From assembly GCA_016869975.1 (NCBI GenBank), contig VGCZ01000010.1, positions 61,868 through 125,867 of the forward strand: a stretch of DNA of 64,000 nt. Reading direction: 5' to 3'. Shown here in pieces: positions 18,567-29,727 of the stretch (positions are counted from its first letter, which is position 1; each line of letters begins with the position of its first letter). Source of the stretch: Alphaproteobacteria bacterium. Its GTDB lineage: Bacteria; Pseudomonadota; Alphaproteobacteria; Reyranellales; Reyranellaceae. The notes below the pieces were generated by a model. The model searched no databases and was not told where the DNA came from. It saw only the letters and a program-made list of their open reading frames with translations. Position numbers and translations under genes: made by a program.

Positions 18567-19403
18567 GTGAGCGTGGCCAATGACGAGCGGTTGCTGGGCG
18601 AGCTGACCGAGATCCTCTCGGCGGTGCCGGGTGTTCGCGCCATCGCGCTGGGTGGCTCGCGCGCGCGTGGGACCGCGACGCCACACTCCGACTACGACAT
18701 CGGCCTGTACTACGACGGCGACGCGCCAATCGACGTGGCGGCGCTGGGCCGCGTGGCGATCGAGATCGACGATCGTGGCGACGCCGCGAGCGTGACGCCC
18801 ATCGGTGGCTGGGGGCCGTGGATCGACGGCGGCGGCTGGCTGGTGATCGAGGAGATGCGCGTCGATCTGCTTTATCGCGACCTAGCGCGCGTCGGCCGCG
18901 TGATCGAGGACTGTCGCGCCGGCCGCGTCGAAGTCGCCTATCAACCGGGCCATCCGCACGCCTTCATCTCGTCGATCTATATGGGCGAGGTGGCGCTGTG
19001 CAAGACGCTGCACGATCCTGATGGCGCGCTGGCGGCGCTGCGGGCTCGTACCACACCTTATCCCGACGCGCTGAAGCGCGAGCTGCGCCGGCGCTTCGAG
19101 TGGGAGGCGCGTTTCTCGCTGGAGAACGCCGCGAAATCGACGACACGCGCCGACACGGCCTATATCGTGGGCTGCGTCTTCCGCGCCGTCGCCTGCCTGT
19201 GCCAGAGCCTGCACGCCATCAACGGCGTCTACTTGCTGAACGAGAAGGGCGCCGTGGCCGGCGTCACGCGCCTGACGCACAAGCCCACCGCCTTCGCCGA
19301 ACGGGTGGGAATGACTCTGCGCGATGTGTCGAGCGGATCCTACGCCTCGGGCCTCGAGCGCCTCGACGAGCTGATCGTCGAGTCATGCGCTATCATCGCC
19401 TGA
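18567..19403 (+). CDS. Nucleotidyltransferase-domain protein
   Basis: A 278-residue protein of the polymerase-beta nucleotidyltransferase superfamily. The signature G-G-S-x-A-R-G with two acidic residues is at about residues 29-46 (LGGSRARGTATPHSDYDIGL), and a third acidic position follows in MRVDLLYRD. The C-terminal half is helical, like that of aminoglycoside nucleotidyltransferases and MNT-type enzymes. The target (small molecule, protein or nucleic acid) is unknown. The start is a GTG at 18567; a second GTG two codons later is also possible. No HEPN partner gene is adjacent, which speaks against an MNT-HEPN toxin pair. Confidence 0.75.
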   Translation: MSVANDERLLGELTEILSAVPGVRAIALGGSRARGTATPHSDYDIGLYYDGDAPIDVAALGRVAIEIDDRGDAASVTPIGGWGPWIDGGGWLVIEEMRVDLLYRDLARVGRVIEDCRAGRVEVAYQPGHPHAFISSIYMGEVALCKTLHDPDGALAALRARTTPYPDALKRELRRRFEWEARFSLENAAKSTTRADTAYIVGCVFRAVACLCQSLHAINGVYLLNEKGAVAGVTRLTHKPTAFAERVGMTLRDVSSGSYASGLERLDELIVESCAIIA

Positions 19404-19409
19404 AGCGCT

Positions 19410-19895
19410 TCACCGACTGCGGGCAAGCGCCGCGACGCGCGAGCAGCCGCCGGATTCGGTGAGCGTGATCGAGGCCGCCGCGGCGCGACCGCTCCAGCTC
19501 GCGTTTTGCCGTTCGCGATCCTTGATGGAGCGCAGCCCGGCGAGCTTCAGCGTGCCATCCGTCTGCACGCGGCCGTGCAACTGCCACAGCGCAGGCGGCG
19601 GCGGCAGGGTCTCGCCCCGCTTTCCGGTCACCGCCGCGCGTTGCCGCTCGGGTTCCGACGCCGTGCCGTCGACCGCGCCGCCCTCGATGTTGAGCCGGAT
19701 TTCCAGCGCCGCGCACGAGCCCGAGGCCGGCGCCGTTCCCGCCCATACGCCATCGAATGGTGTGGCGACGATGCGATCGGTGGGCGCCGGCGCGCGAGTT
19801 TGCGCCAAAGCGGGTACCGCCAGCGTCAGGAGAACCACGGCGGTGGTCGCGCCTCTCTTCCACACGCGGAGAGAGGGAGAACTGGTACGCTTCAT
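19410..19895 (-). CDS. Hypothetical secreted protein
   Basis: A 161-residue protein with a signal peptide (hydrophobic core TTAVVLLTLAVPALAQT). The mature part (FDGVWAGTAPASGSC, then LEIRLNIEGGAVDGTA and LHGRVQTDGTLKLAGL) resembles small beta-barrel-like envelope proteins that measure an exported extract, but no named family can be claimed. It starts directly after the mutL stop codon and is probably the last gene of the pgi-mutL transcript. Confidence 0.65.
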   Translation of the reverse strand: MKRTSSPSLRVWKRGATTAVVLLTLAVPALAQTRAPAPTDRIVATPFDGVWAGTAPASGSCAALEIRLNIEGGAVDGTASEPERQRAAVTGKRGETLPPPPALWQLHGRVQTDGTLKLAGLRSIKDRERQNASWSGRAAAASITLTESGGCSRVAALARSR

Positions 19896-21713
<1,818 letters not shown>

Positions 21714-21719
21714 GGGCGG

Positions 21720-23021
<1,302 letters not shown>

Positions 23022-23133
23022 CGAGGGGCCGCTTTCGTTTTGGCCAGAGTAGAGCAGGCGCCGGGCAGGAGGAAGGCCCGGCGGGCCGCTCTTTGCCTGT
23101 GGATTCCGGCGCAATCGCGGCGGAAGCCTGGCT

Positions 23134-25194
23134 CTAGAAGCCGCCTGAGAAGTCGACCCGGGCAGCCCAATCGGGGTGATCAATGAACGGGTTGCGGTTG
23201 CCCTGGACTGCAAAGATGGCCTGGTTGCGGTGCTTCTCGTAGAGATCGGGCGGCTCCGCAGCGTGCCAGCGCAGCAAGATGGCGACGCGCTCCCGGTCGA
23301 ATTCGTGGTCCTCGATCTTGCCGGGATAGCGCAGGAGAAAGTACAGGGTTGCACGCGCCACCGCGCCCTTGCCGGCCTCCGGCTCGAAGCCGTGCACGCG
23401 CGCCGCGCCGCCGCTTTCGCGCCGGCCGCATTCGTCGCGTAACGCTTCCTCGACATCGGTGAAGTCGAAGTAGGGCGTGTTGCCGCGGAAGCTGTTGCAG
23501 TTCGACTCGCAGGCGAAGAGGTGATGCAGGTCGCCGCGCATCGGTTCCTTCTTGGTAAACCACGATTGTGGCACGACGTGCTCGCAATTGAACGGCGCCT
23601 GCGCTTCCAGGAAGGCGAGCTCGCGCTCGAGCAAGACACGCTCGGCCGGCCGAGTCGATTCTTGCTCACTCTGCGCCTCGATCGCCTCGCGCCGGTTCTC
23701 CAGCATGACCTCTTGGCGGATGACTTCGGAGGCAAGGAACTCGCGGCCAGAGTAGATGCTCTTGACCGTGGGTTCTCTCCTGCCGGGGATCAGGTCGATC
23801 CAGGGATAGAGTTCGCGCGACGGCTTGTACTTCGGCTTCTTCTTGTGCGTTGACGTCACCAGTGCCGCGAGGTCGTCGTAGAACTTGCCGGGTGCCGCGG
23901 TTAGCGCGATCGACCGGTAGTAACTGGCCTTGTCCTCATCGTCGGCGGCCTTGTCAAAATATTGCCTACCCCTGTTGCGCTCCAGCAGGGCCAAGGCCTC
24001 GCTGAGACCGGGCACGGTGGTCGAGGGCGAGGCAGCGGTCGGCTGGCCATCGGTCGCGCCGCCCGTGGCGGCAACTGAGGGCACAGTAGCCGTGATCGCT
24101 TGCGGGGCCAGCGCATTGCCCAGCGACACGGTAATGGTAAGCGGGATGGTAATCGATACCGCGCCGCCGCCCGGGGGCGGCGCGACGATGCTGCTGTCGA
24201 TGGATGGCACCAAAGGCCCTGGCAGGCGGGCGTGTGCAAGTTCGAGCAGATCCGGCGGCTGCGCACTCAGCATCTCGTCGCGCATGTCTTTCTGCTTGCC
24301 GCTCAGGGTCAACGCTGTGATTGCTTTCACGAGCGAGCTGACGCGAATGCCTTCGTTGGCGACCCATTTGATGCGCCCCTGGCTGTCGCTCACCGGATTA
24401 TCGTCTTCATCGAGCTCGGGCACCCCGGCATGGTGCAGGGCAATGACTTCCCACTGGTCGTTGTAGGCGGGCGATCCCGACGATCCTGGCTCTGTGTCGG
24501 TCTCGTAGTGGATGAACGGAGTCTTGTCGGGCAACGCGACGACGCGGTTGGAGCGCAGCACCAGTTGTTTGGGCTGGCCCAGTGGGTGCTGGATGATGTT
24601 GACCGGATCATCCTTCACCGCCTTGCCTTGCTCGCCGTACAGCTTGTTCCAGCCATAGGCCGAAAGCTTGCCGCCGTCCTTGGCGGTCTCCGACACGGCG
24701 ACCAAAGTGAAGTCTAGCCCCTCATCCGTGGCGAAGAATTCGTTGGGTAGCAGGGCGAACCGGCGCGTCGCCATCGGCGCCCCCAGGCGGTCGAGCTGGA
24801 AATCGAAGATCGCCTCGCTGTCTGCTGCGTTTGCAGTTGAGCTCAGGACGTGGTTGTTGGTCATCAACAGCCGCGGTGAGACCATGAAGCCGGTGCCCGA
24901 ACCGCCGCGCCCGATGCGCACGAAGGCCACGGTCCGCGACACCGCCAGCGCACGTTCGAGAAAGGAGATGTCGGCGAAGTCGCGCCGGCCGATCACACGC
25001 TCGAGGCCTATGCGCGGCACCAACTCGATCGACGTCGGTCGGCTGCTTTCCGTGGTTTTCCGCGAAAGGCGCTCGACCCGCATCTTCATGCGCTGTGCGC
25101 TGTCAGGTGCGTTGCGCTCGTCCAGCGTCGCACGCCACAAGCGCCCTGCTGCTTTCGCCCGGATGTCAACCGCGCCGCCGCCGAACACTGCCAT
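23134..25194 (-). CDS. Trypsin-like serine protease fused to endonuclease I-type nuclease
   Basis: A 686-residue protein with two enzymatic domains. After about 60 basic residues and an ERVIGRRDFADISFLERAL lead-in comes a V8/trypsin-like protease (about 85-290) with an intact triad: H115 in LMTNNHVLSS, D161 in GLDFTLVAV and S239 in PGSSGSPA. A Pro/Thr/Ala-rich linker (about 330-400) follows. Residues 430-686 are an endonuclease I domain with CEHVVPQSWF, GDLHHLFACESNCNSFRGN and the terminal GNRNPFIDHPDW. No signal peptide is visible, although EndA-type nucleases are normally exported, so it should act in the cytoplasm. The start at 25194 follows a GAGGAGGGG site. Inference: an intracellular effector, perhaps in defence, in which proteolysis and DNA cleavage are linked. 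Confidence 0.88.
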   Translation of the reverse strand: MAVFGGGAVDIRAKAAGRLWRATLDERNAPDSAQRMKMRVERLSRKTTESSRPTSIELVPRIGLERVIGRRDFADISFLERALAVSRTVAFVRIGRGGSGTGFMVSPRLLMTNNHVLSSTANAADSEAIFDFQLDRLGAPMATRRFALLPNEFFATDEGLDFTLVAVSETAKDGGKLSAYGWNKLYGEQGKAVKDDPVNIIQHPLGQPKQLVLRSNRVVALPDKTPFIHYETDTEPGSSGSPAYNDQWEVIALHHAGVPELDEDDNPVSDSQGRIKWVANEGIRVSSLVKAITALTLSGKQKDMRDEMLSAQPPDLLELAHARLPGPLVPSIDSSIVAPPPGGGAVSITIPLTITVSLGNALAPQAITATVPSVAATGGATDGQPTAASPSTTVPGLSEALALLERNRGRQYFDKAADDEDKASYYRSIALTAAPGKFYDDLAALVTSTHKKKPKYKPSRELYPWIDLIPGRREPTVKSIYSGREFLASEVIRQEVMLENRREAIEAQSEQESTRPAERVLLERELAFLEAQAPFNCEHVVPQSWFTKKEPMRGDLHHLFACESNCNSFRGNTPYFDFTDVEEALRDECGRRESGGAARVHGFEPEAGKGAVARATLYFLLRYPGKIEDHEFDRERVAILLRWHAAEPPDLYEKHRNQAIFAVQGNRNPFIDHPDWAARVDFSGGF

Positions 25195-25266
25195 GGCCCC
25201 CTCCTCTGCAGGCTCGTCGCCTGGGTGGAGCATGCAACTACTGGTCGTGGATGGCGATAGATATTG

Positions 25267-25896
25267 TCAGAAGACTACAGTTTGAATGTCGACTCCTGCG
25301 GCGCGCATCGCACCGTCCTGTGTCGCTCGACTGCCGTTGAGATCGATCGCCGCGCAAGCGTTGTTGATGACCGTGGTCGCGAAGCCCAGCCGTACCGCGT
25401 CGAGCGCCGAATAGGCCACGCAGAAATCGTAGGCCAGGCCGCATAGCAGCACCCGCTCGACGCCGCGGGCGCGCAGCCAGCCGTCGAGTCCCGTGGGCGT
25501 GCGTCGGTCGTTCTCGAAGAAAGCGGAGTAGGAGTCGACGGCGGCGCGCATGCCCTTGCGCACAACGAGCGCCGCTGGCGTCGTGTCGAGCGCCGGATGG
25601 AAAGCCGCGCCAAGTGTGCCCTGCACGCAGTGGTCGGGCCACAGGGTCTGCGGGCCATAGGGGACGGCGATGGTCTCAAAGGGCTGACGGCCGGCGTGGG
25701 ATGAGGCGAAGGAGCCGTGCCCTCGCGGATGCCAGTCCTGGGTCAGCACCACGAGATCGGCCGACGCGATCAGCCGGTTCACGGCGGGAATAATCGTGTC
25801 GCCGAGCGGCACGGCGAGCGCGCCGCCGGGGCAGAAGTCGTTCTGCATGTCGATCACGATCAGCGCCGAACCGGGCGCGGTCCATTTGCGGTCCAT
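25267..25896 (-). CDS. pncA: Nicotinamidase (isochorismatase family)
   Basis: A 209-residue enzyme that hydrolyses nicotinamide to nicotinate for NAD salvage. The catalytic triad is D16 (VIDMQNDFC), K114 (VVRKGM) and C159 (GLAYDFCV); metal ligands D54, H56 and H60 are in TQDWHPRGHGSF, and WPDHCVQGT is diagnostic for PncA. The start is taken as 25896; an in-frame ATG at 25908 is possible. Only about 28 bases separate it from the divergent alpha/beta hydrolase gene, so their promoters must overlap. Confidence 0.93.
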   Translation of the reverse strand: MDRKWTAPGSALIVIDMQNDFCPGGALAVPLGDTIIPAVNRLIASADLVVLTQDWHPRGHGSFASSHAGRQPFETIAVPYGPQTLWPDHCVQGTLGAAFHPALDTTPAALVVRKGMRAAVDSYSAFFENDRRTPTGLDGWLRARGVERVLLCGLAYDFCVAYSALDAVRLGFATTVINNACAAIDLNGSRATQDGAMRAAGVDIQTVVF

Positions 25897-25924
25897 GGTA
25901 GAACCCATCCGAAAGAGGGACGCC

Positions 25925-26722
25925 ATGAAGATAGCACGGGGATTGGCCGACACCTTCGCCGGCCAGATCCATTATCGCACCGCCGGCGCGGGGCCGGTGA
26001 TCATGCTCACCCATATCAATCAGCAGAGCTCGGCGCTGATGCTCGAGCTGATCGCTGCGCTGGCGCCGAGGTTCCGCGTCGTGGCGATCGACTACCCGAG
26101 CCACGGCATGTCGGATCACATCGACTGGCAGCCGGCGATCGAGGATTACGCGCGCGCCGCGTTGGAGGTGATGAACGCGCTGAAGATCGAGCGTTTCAGC
26201 GCCATGGGCGAAGCGGTCGGCGCCGCGACATCGCTGGCGCTCGCCGCCGGCCATGCGGCGCGCATCGACAGGATCGTGCTGGTCAACACACCGTACTTCA
26301 CCGACGCGACGAACGCGAAGAACGACATCGCCGACATCCAGCGCGTGCGACCGACCGATGCCACCGGCTTTCCGGCGCCGCGCAGCATCGAGTATCTGCT
26401 GACCAATGATCCCGAGCACGCGCCGATGCGGCCGACACAGGATTGGATGGACCGCATCAACGTCGCGCAGTTCCAGATCGGCCGCGATCGCTGGCAGGCG
26501 ATGGGCGCGCTTGGCAAGTTCGACACGCTGGGCACTGCAGCGCGGGTGAAGCAACCGACGCTGATGCTCTACGGCGAGCATTTCATCTACGGCAAGCACC
26601 GCGCGCTCGTCAGCGCGAAGCTCGCCGATGTGCGCGTCGAGATCATTCCCAATGGCCGCTTCTGCATGTCGTGGGAGCGTGCGACCGACATCGCCGCAGC
26701 GGCCACGCGTTTCCTGGAGTAG
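25925..26722 (+). CDS. Alpha/beta-hydrolase-fold protein with degenerate catalytic triad
   Basis: A 265-residue protein with the overall alpha/beta hydrolase layout (RVVAIDYPSHGMSD, nucleophile elbow, PTLMLYGEHF). However, the elbow reads MGEAVGA, so the usual Ser of G-x-S-x-G is Ala97. The acid position after the GE of YGEHFIYG is Phe, and the usual His is replaced in PNGRFCMSWE by Arg. All three catalytic positions are therefore changed, and ordinary hydrolase activity is unlikely. It is followed after 3 bases by a hotdog-fold dehydratase-like gene, so the two probably work together. Confidence 0.8.
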   Translation: MKIARGLADTFAGQIHYRTAGAGPVIMLTHINQQSSALMLELIAALAPRFRVVAIDYPSHGMSDHIDWQPAIEDYARAALEVMNALKIERFSAMGEAVGAATSLALAAGHAARIDRIVLVNTPYFTDATNAKNDIADIQRVRPTDATGFPAPRSIEYLLTNDPEHAPMRPTQDWMDRINVAQFQIGRDRWQAMGALGKFDTLGTAARVKQPTLMLYGEHFIYGKHRALVSAKLADVRVEIIPNGRFCMSWERATDIAAAATRFLE

Positions 26723-26725
26723 ACC

Positions 26726-27517
26726 ATGAACCAGTGGATCGAGCCCTATACCGGCCTGACCTTCGCCGATCGGGTGATGACGGTGGAGAGCGCCGTCGAG
26801 CATCGTGCGCTCACCACCTGTGGCATCGACCCGGCGATCTATGGCGCCATGGTCGATCCCACGACCTTCATCTCGCGCGCCATCGCCGAAGGCGTGCGCA
26901 ACGGCGTGCATGCCAACGGCACGGTCAACATGGCGCAGCGACTAATGCAGCGTGCACCGCTGCGCCTCGACGAGGCCTTGACCGTCAGCGGCAGGATCCT
27001 CGATGTCAGCCCGGTGCCGCGCGGCAAGGTCGCGATCAGCGAGACCTGGTTCAGGGCGGGAGACGGCGCACGCGCGGTGTTGGCCAGCCGCCGCTCGCTC
27101 AGACCCGATCCTGACAAGGCTGGCGTGCGCGGCGCGGGTGACGCCGCGCCGCCGGTGGTTGGCGACGTCGCCGCACTGAGGATGTTGCGGGAGGTGACGC
27201 TCACGCCCGAGATGGTGAAGGGCTACGACTCGGAAGCCATCAACCCGATCCACTCGGTGCCCGAGGCGGCGATCAAGGCCGGCTTTCGCGCGCCGATCAT
27301 CGGCGGCGGCATGGGCGTACGCTATCTCATGGCCGAGATCTGGAAGCGCTTCGCGCCGCGCGCGCTCGATATCGAGATCTATTTCCGCCGGCCGATCTTC
27401 TGGGACGACACAGTCACGATCCGCGTCGAGGAGAAGGGTGATACATGGACGGCGATCTGCCTCGCCAAAGGTGAGAAAGTCGCCACCGAGGCGCGGATCA
27501 CCTCAATCGGCGCTTAG
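26726..27517 (+). CDS. Double-hotdog MaoC/FAS1-type dehydratase-like protein
   Basis: A 263-residue protein made of two hotdog-like halves. The second half has AINPIHSVPEAAIKAGF, the region where MaoC-type hydratases carry the Asp/His pair (here N and H), and GGGMGVRYLMAEIW. The first half looks structural. It probably acts on an acyl-CoA, but its substrate is unknown. It is co-transcribed with the degenerate hydrolase gene 3 bases upstream. The stop interlocks with that of tadA by 4 bases. Confidence 0.7.
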   Translation: MNQWIEPYTGLTFADRVMTVESAVEHRALTTCGIDPAIYGAMVDPTTFISRAIAEGVRNGVHANGTVNMAQRLMQRAPLRLDEALTVSGRILDVSPVPRGKVAISETWFRAGDGARAVLASRRSLRPDPDKAGVRGAGDAAPPVVGDVAALRMLREVTLTPEMVKGYDSEAINPIHSVPEAAIKAGFRAPIIGGGMGVRYLMAEIWKRFAPRALDIEIYFRRPIFWDDTVTIRVEEKGDTWTAICLAKGEKVATEARITSIGA

Positions 27518-27945
27518 CGGCGCTCCTGAAAGAAAGACCGCAGCAACGCCGCCGCCTCGCTCTCGCCGATGCCCGAGTAGACCTCGGGCCGGTGATGGCA
27601 GCTCGCCTGGTCGAAGATGCGCGCGCCGTTTTCGACGCCGCCGCCCTTGGGATCGGCGGCACCGTAGTACAGGCGCCGGATACGCGCGAAGCCGATCGCC
27701 TGGGCACACATGGGGCAGGGCTCGAGCGTGACGTAGAGATCGCAGTCGACCAGACGCGGCGCGCCGAGCTTCGCCGCCGCCGCGCGGATCGCCAGCAGCT
27801 CGGCATGCGCGGTGGGATCGCGCAGTTCCTCGGTACGATTGCCCTCGGCCGCCAGCACCGTACCATCCGGAGCCAGGATCACTGCGCCGATCGGCACCTC
27901 GCCCCGCGCGCCGGCGAGCCGCGCCTGCTCCAGCGCGAGGTCCAT
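27514..27945 (-). CDS. tadA: tRNA-specific adenosine deaminase
   Basis: A 143-residue deaminase that makes inosine at position 34 of tRNA-Arg. Zinc and catalytic residues are H47-A48-E49 (TAHAELLAIR) and C77/C80 (EPCPMCAQAIGFARI). The start at 27945 (MDLALEQARLAGARGEVPIGAV) is the family N-terminus; the frame upstream only runs through an inverted repeat. It lies about 110 bases after queF on the same strand; both enzymes act on the wobble position. Confidence 0.93.
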   Translation of the reverse strand: MDLALEQARLAGARGEVPIGAVILAPDGTVLAAEGNRTEELRDPTAHAELLAIRAAAAKLGAPRLVDCDLYVTLEPCPMCAQAIGFARIRRLYYGAADPKGGGVENGARIFDQASCHHRPEVYSGIGESEAAALLRSFFQERR

Positions 27946-27961
27946 CGGCGAGGGAGCCCGC

Positions 27962-28049
27962 GCCGTCATTCCGAGCGCAGCGAGGAATCTCCTGAGACCG
28001 GAGTCCTCGTGACAAAAAGGTTCCTCGCCGCGCTCGGGATAATGACGGC
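27962..28049. repeat. Large imperfect inverted repeat (REP-like intergenic element)
   Basis: Left arm 27962-27987 and right arm 28021-28049 are reverse complements except for one mismatch and a 3-base insertion, around a 33-base centre. Arms begin GCCGTCATTCCGAGCGCAGC. The style (GTCATTCCGAGCGCAGCGAGG) is that of dispersed extragenic palindromes common in alphaproteobacterial genomes. It fills the gap between queF and tadA and could form a hairpin that terminates or stabilises the queF transcript. A second hairpin with the same GTCATTG/CAATGAC edge is at 54846-54882. Confidence 0.65.
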
Positions 28050-28054
28050 GCACA

Positions 28055-28519
28055 TCAGCCGCGGCCGCGATAGGGCGGCACGCCCTGGTCCGGCAGCCAC
28101 AGCCCGGCGGGCGGCCGGCCGGTCTGCCAGAAGACGTCGATCGGCATGCCACCGCGCGGATACCAGTAGCCGCCGATGCGCAGCCAGCGCGGCGCCATCG
28201 CCGCTTTCAGCCGCTTGCCGATCATCACGGTGCAATCCTCATGGAAGGCGCCGTGGTTGCGGAACGATCCGAGAAACAGCTTCAGCGACTTGCTCTCGAC
28301 CAGCCGCGCGCGCGGCGCGTAGTCGATCACCAGATGGGCGAAGTCCGGCTGGCCGGTCATCGGGCAGAGCGAGGTGAATTCCGGCGCCGTAAAGCGTACG
28401 AGATAGATCTCGCGCGGCTGCGGATTGGGCACGGTCTCGAGGCGCGCTTCCTCGGGCGAGGCCGGCAGGACCGTCGCGGCGCCGAGTTGCGTGAGATGGG
28501 CGTACTTGCCTTTGGCCAT
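28055..28519 (-). CDS. queF: NADPH-dependent 7-cyano-7-deazaguanine reductase
   Basis: A 154-residue single-domain QueF that reduces the nitrile of preQ0 to preQ1. The thioimide-forming Cys52 is in [14 protein letters not shown] with D59; the QueF motif [21 protein letters not shown] (first residues at 75) gives the NADPH and substrate site. The length fits the short, unimodular class. It supplies the substrate of Tgt, encoded 10 kb away. Confidence 0.96.
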   Translation of the reverse strand: MAKGKYAHLTQLGAATVLPASPEEARLETVPNPQPREIYLVRFTAPEFTSLCPMTGQPDFAHLVIDYAPRARLVESKSLKLFLGSFRNHGAFHEDCTVMIGKRLKAAMAPRWLRIGGYWYPRGGMPIDVFWQTGRPPAGLWLPDQGVPPYRGRG

Positions 28520-28528
28520 GACGGCAGA

Positions 28529-29143
28529 CTAGCCGGAGGTGTCGATGCGCGCCACGGCGCCGGCCTGCAGGCGATAGAACGCGTCCTGCGGCTCGTCGAG
28601 GTCGACGATCTTCTCGCCTGGCAGCGCCATGTAGAGGCCGCGCAGCACGCGACCCAGGGCGCCGTGGCTGAACAGCGCCACCGGCCGTTGAGCGGCGCTG
28701 GCCACCACGGCGTCGAGGAACGGTCGCACCCGCCGCGCCGCCGCTTCGTAGCTCTCGCCGCCCGGCGGCAGGTGCCGCCACTTGGCACGCTCACGCTCGG
28801 CCATGGCGCCGGGCGTCCGGTGGTCGATCTCGGCGCGGGTCATGCCGTCCCATTCGCCCCAGGTCACCTCGGCGAGCGTGGCATCGAAGCGGCAGTGCGC
28901 GATGTCGAGCCCGGCCGCCTCGGCGGCGAGCGTCACCGTCTCGCGTACGCGGCCCAGCGGGCTGGCGTAGAGCAGTATCTCGGCGCAGGCCGCGCCGGCT
29001 ATCCGCTTCAGCGTCAGCCCCATGGCGCGCGCTTGCGCGCGGCCGCGCGCGGTCAGCGGCGAATCGAGCCGGCCCTGGATGCGGCCAGACGCGTTCCACT
29101 CGGTCTCGCCGTGGCGGAAGAGGAAGACGGGATGGGCGTTCAC
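28529..29143 (-). CDS. Histidine phosphatase family protein (phosphoglycerate mutase-like)
   Basis: A 204-residue enzyme with the catalytic RHG at residues 10-12 (FLFRHGETEWN), the proton-donor region EVTWGEWDGMTRAEI and the second His in ALFSHGALGRVL. Members dephosphorylate a wide range of sugars and nucleotides; a specific role cannot be given. The GTG start at 29143 overlaps the rsmD stop by 4 bases (GTGA), so translation is probably coupled. Confidence 0.88.
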   Translation of the reverse strand: MNAHPVFLFRHGETEWNASGRIQGRLDSPLTARGRAQARAMGLTLKRIAGAACAEILLYASPLGRVRETVTLAAEAAGLDIAHCRFDATLAEVTWGEWDGMTRAEIDHRTPGAMAERERAKWRHLPPGGESYEAAARRVRPFLDAVVASAAQRPVALFSHGALGRVLRGLYMALPGEKIVDLDEPQDAFYRLQAGAVARIDTSG

Positions 29144-29727
29144 GGCGGCGCGCCGTAGCGGAAGAACAGCAGCTTGGCCTTGCCGTAGCGCCGCTCGTCG
29201 AGCGGCGTGAAGCCTTCGGGCGCGGCGACATCCTGCTTGTACGCCACCTCCAGGCTGCAGATCGCGCCTGGGGCCAGCCAGCCGGCGCGTGCCAGCGCGG
29301 CGAGCGCCTTGGGGCCGAGGTCGGAGAAGTAGGGCGGGTCGAGGAAGGCAAGGTCGCAAGCCGCCGAGGGCGGCGCAGTCGGTGGCTGTGTGGCGTCGGC
29401 GCGCATCACCTTGACGTTCTCGGTCTCCTTCAGGGTGCGCGCGTTGTCGCCGACGATGCGTACCGCCTCGGGCGCCTTGTCCATGAAGCTGGCATGCGCC
29501 GCGCCACGCGAGAGCGCCTCAAGCCCGAGGATGCCGGCGCCGGCGAAGGCGTCGAGCACGCGCGCGCCGGGCAGTGGCGAGGTGCCGCCGTCGCCCCAGC
29601 CGGCGTGCAGCAGGATGTTGAACAGCGACTCGCGCACGCGCGACGCGGTGGGCCGCACCTCGCGGCCCTCGGGCACGGCGAGCGGTCGGCCACGATGACG
29701 GCCGCCGGCGATACGCGGCGCGGTCAT
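29140..29727 (-). CDS. rsmD: 16S rRNA (guanine-966-N2)-methyltransferase
   Basis: A 195-residue SAM-dependent methyltransferase. The N-terminus RIAGGRHRGRPLAVPEG, the SAM loop ARVLDAFAGAGILGLEALSRG and the catalytic LDPPYF are those of RsmD. It methylates G966 of 16S rRNA in the small subunit. It overlaps the upstream pseudouridine synthase gene and the downstream phosphatase gene by 4 bases each. Confidence 0.95.
   Translation of the reverse strand: MTAPRIAGGRHRGRPLAVPEGREVRPTASRVRESLFNILLHAGWGDGGTSPLPGARVLDAFAGAGILGLEALSRGAAHASFMDKAPEAVRIVGDNARTLKETENVKVMRADATQPPTAPPSAACDLAFLDPPYFSDLGPKALAALARAGWLAPGAICSLEVAYKQDVAAPEGFTPLDERRYGKAKLLFFRYGAPP

Noticed and set aside
18567..19403. MNT-HEPN toxin-antitoxin system
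   Set aside because: The nucleotidyltransferase is much longer than MNT antitoxins and no HEPN-type gene is adjacent.
23060..23082. Seven-base stem with a 9-base loop after the protease-nuclease gene as a terminator
   Set aside because: The stem is short and has no T-run; in GC-rich DNA this is expected by chance.
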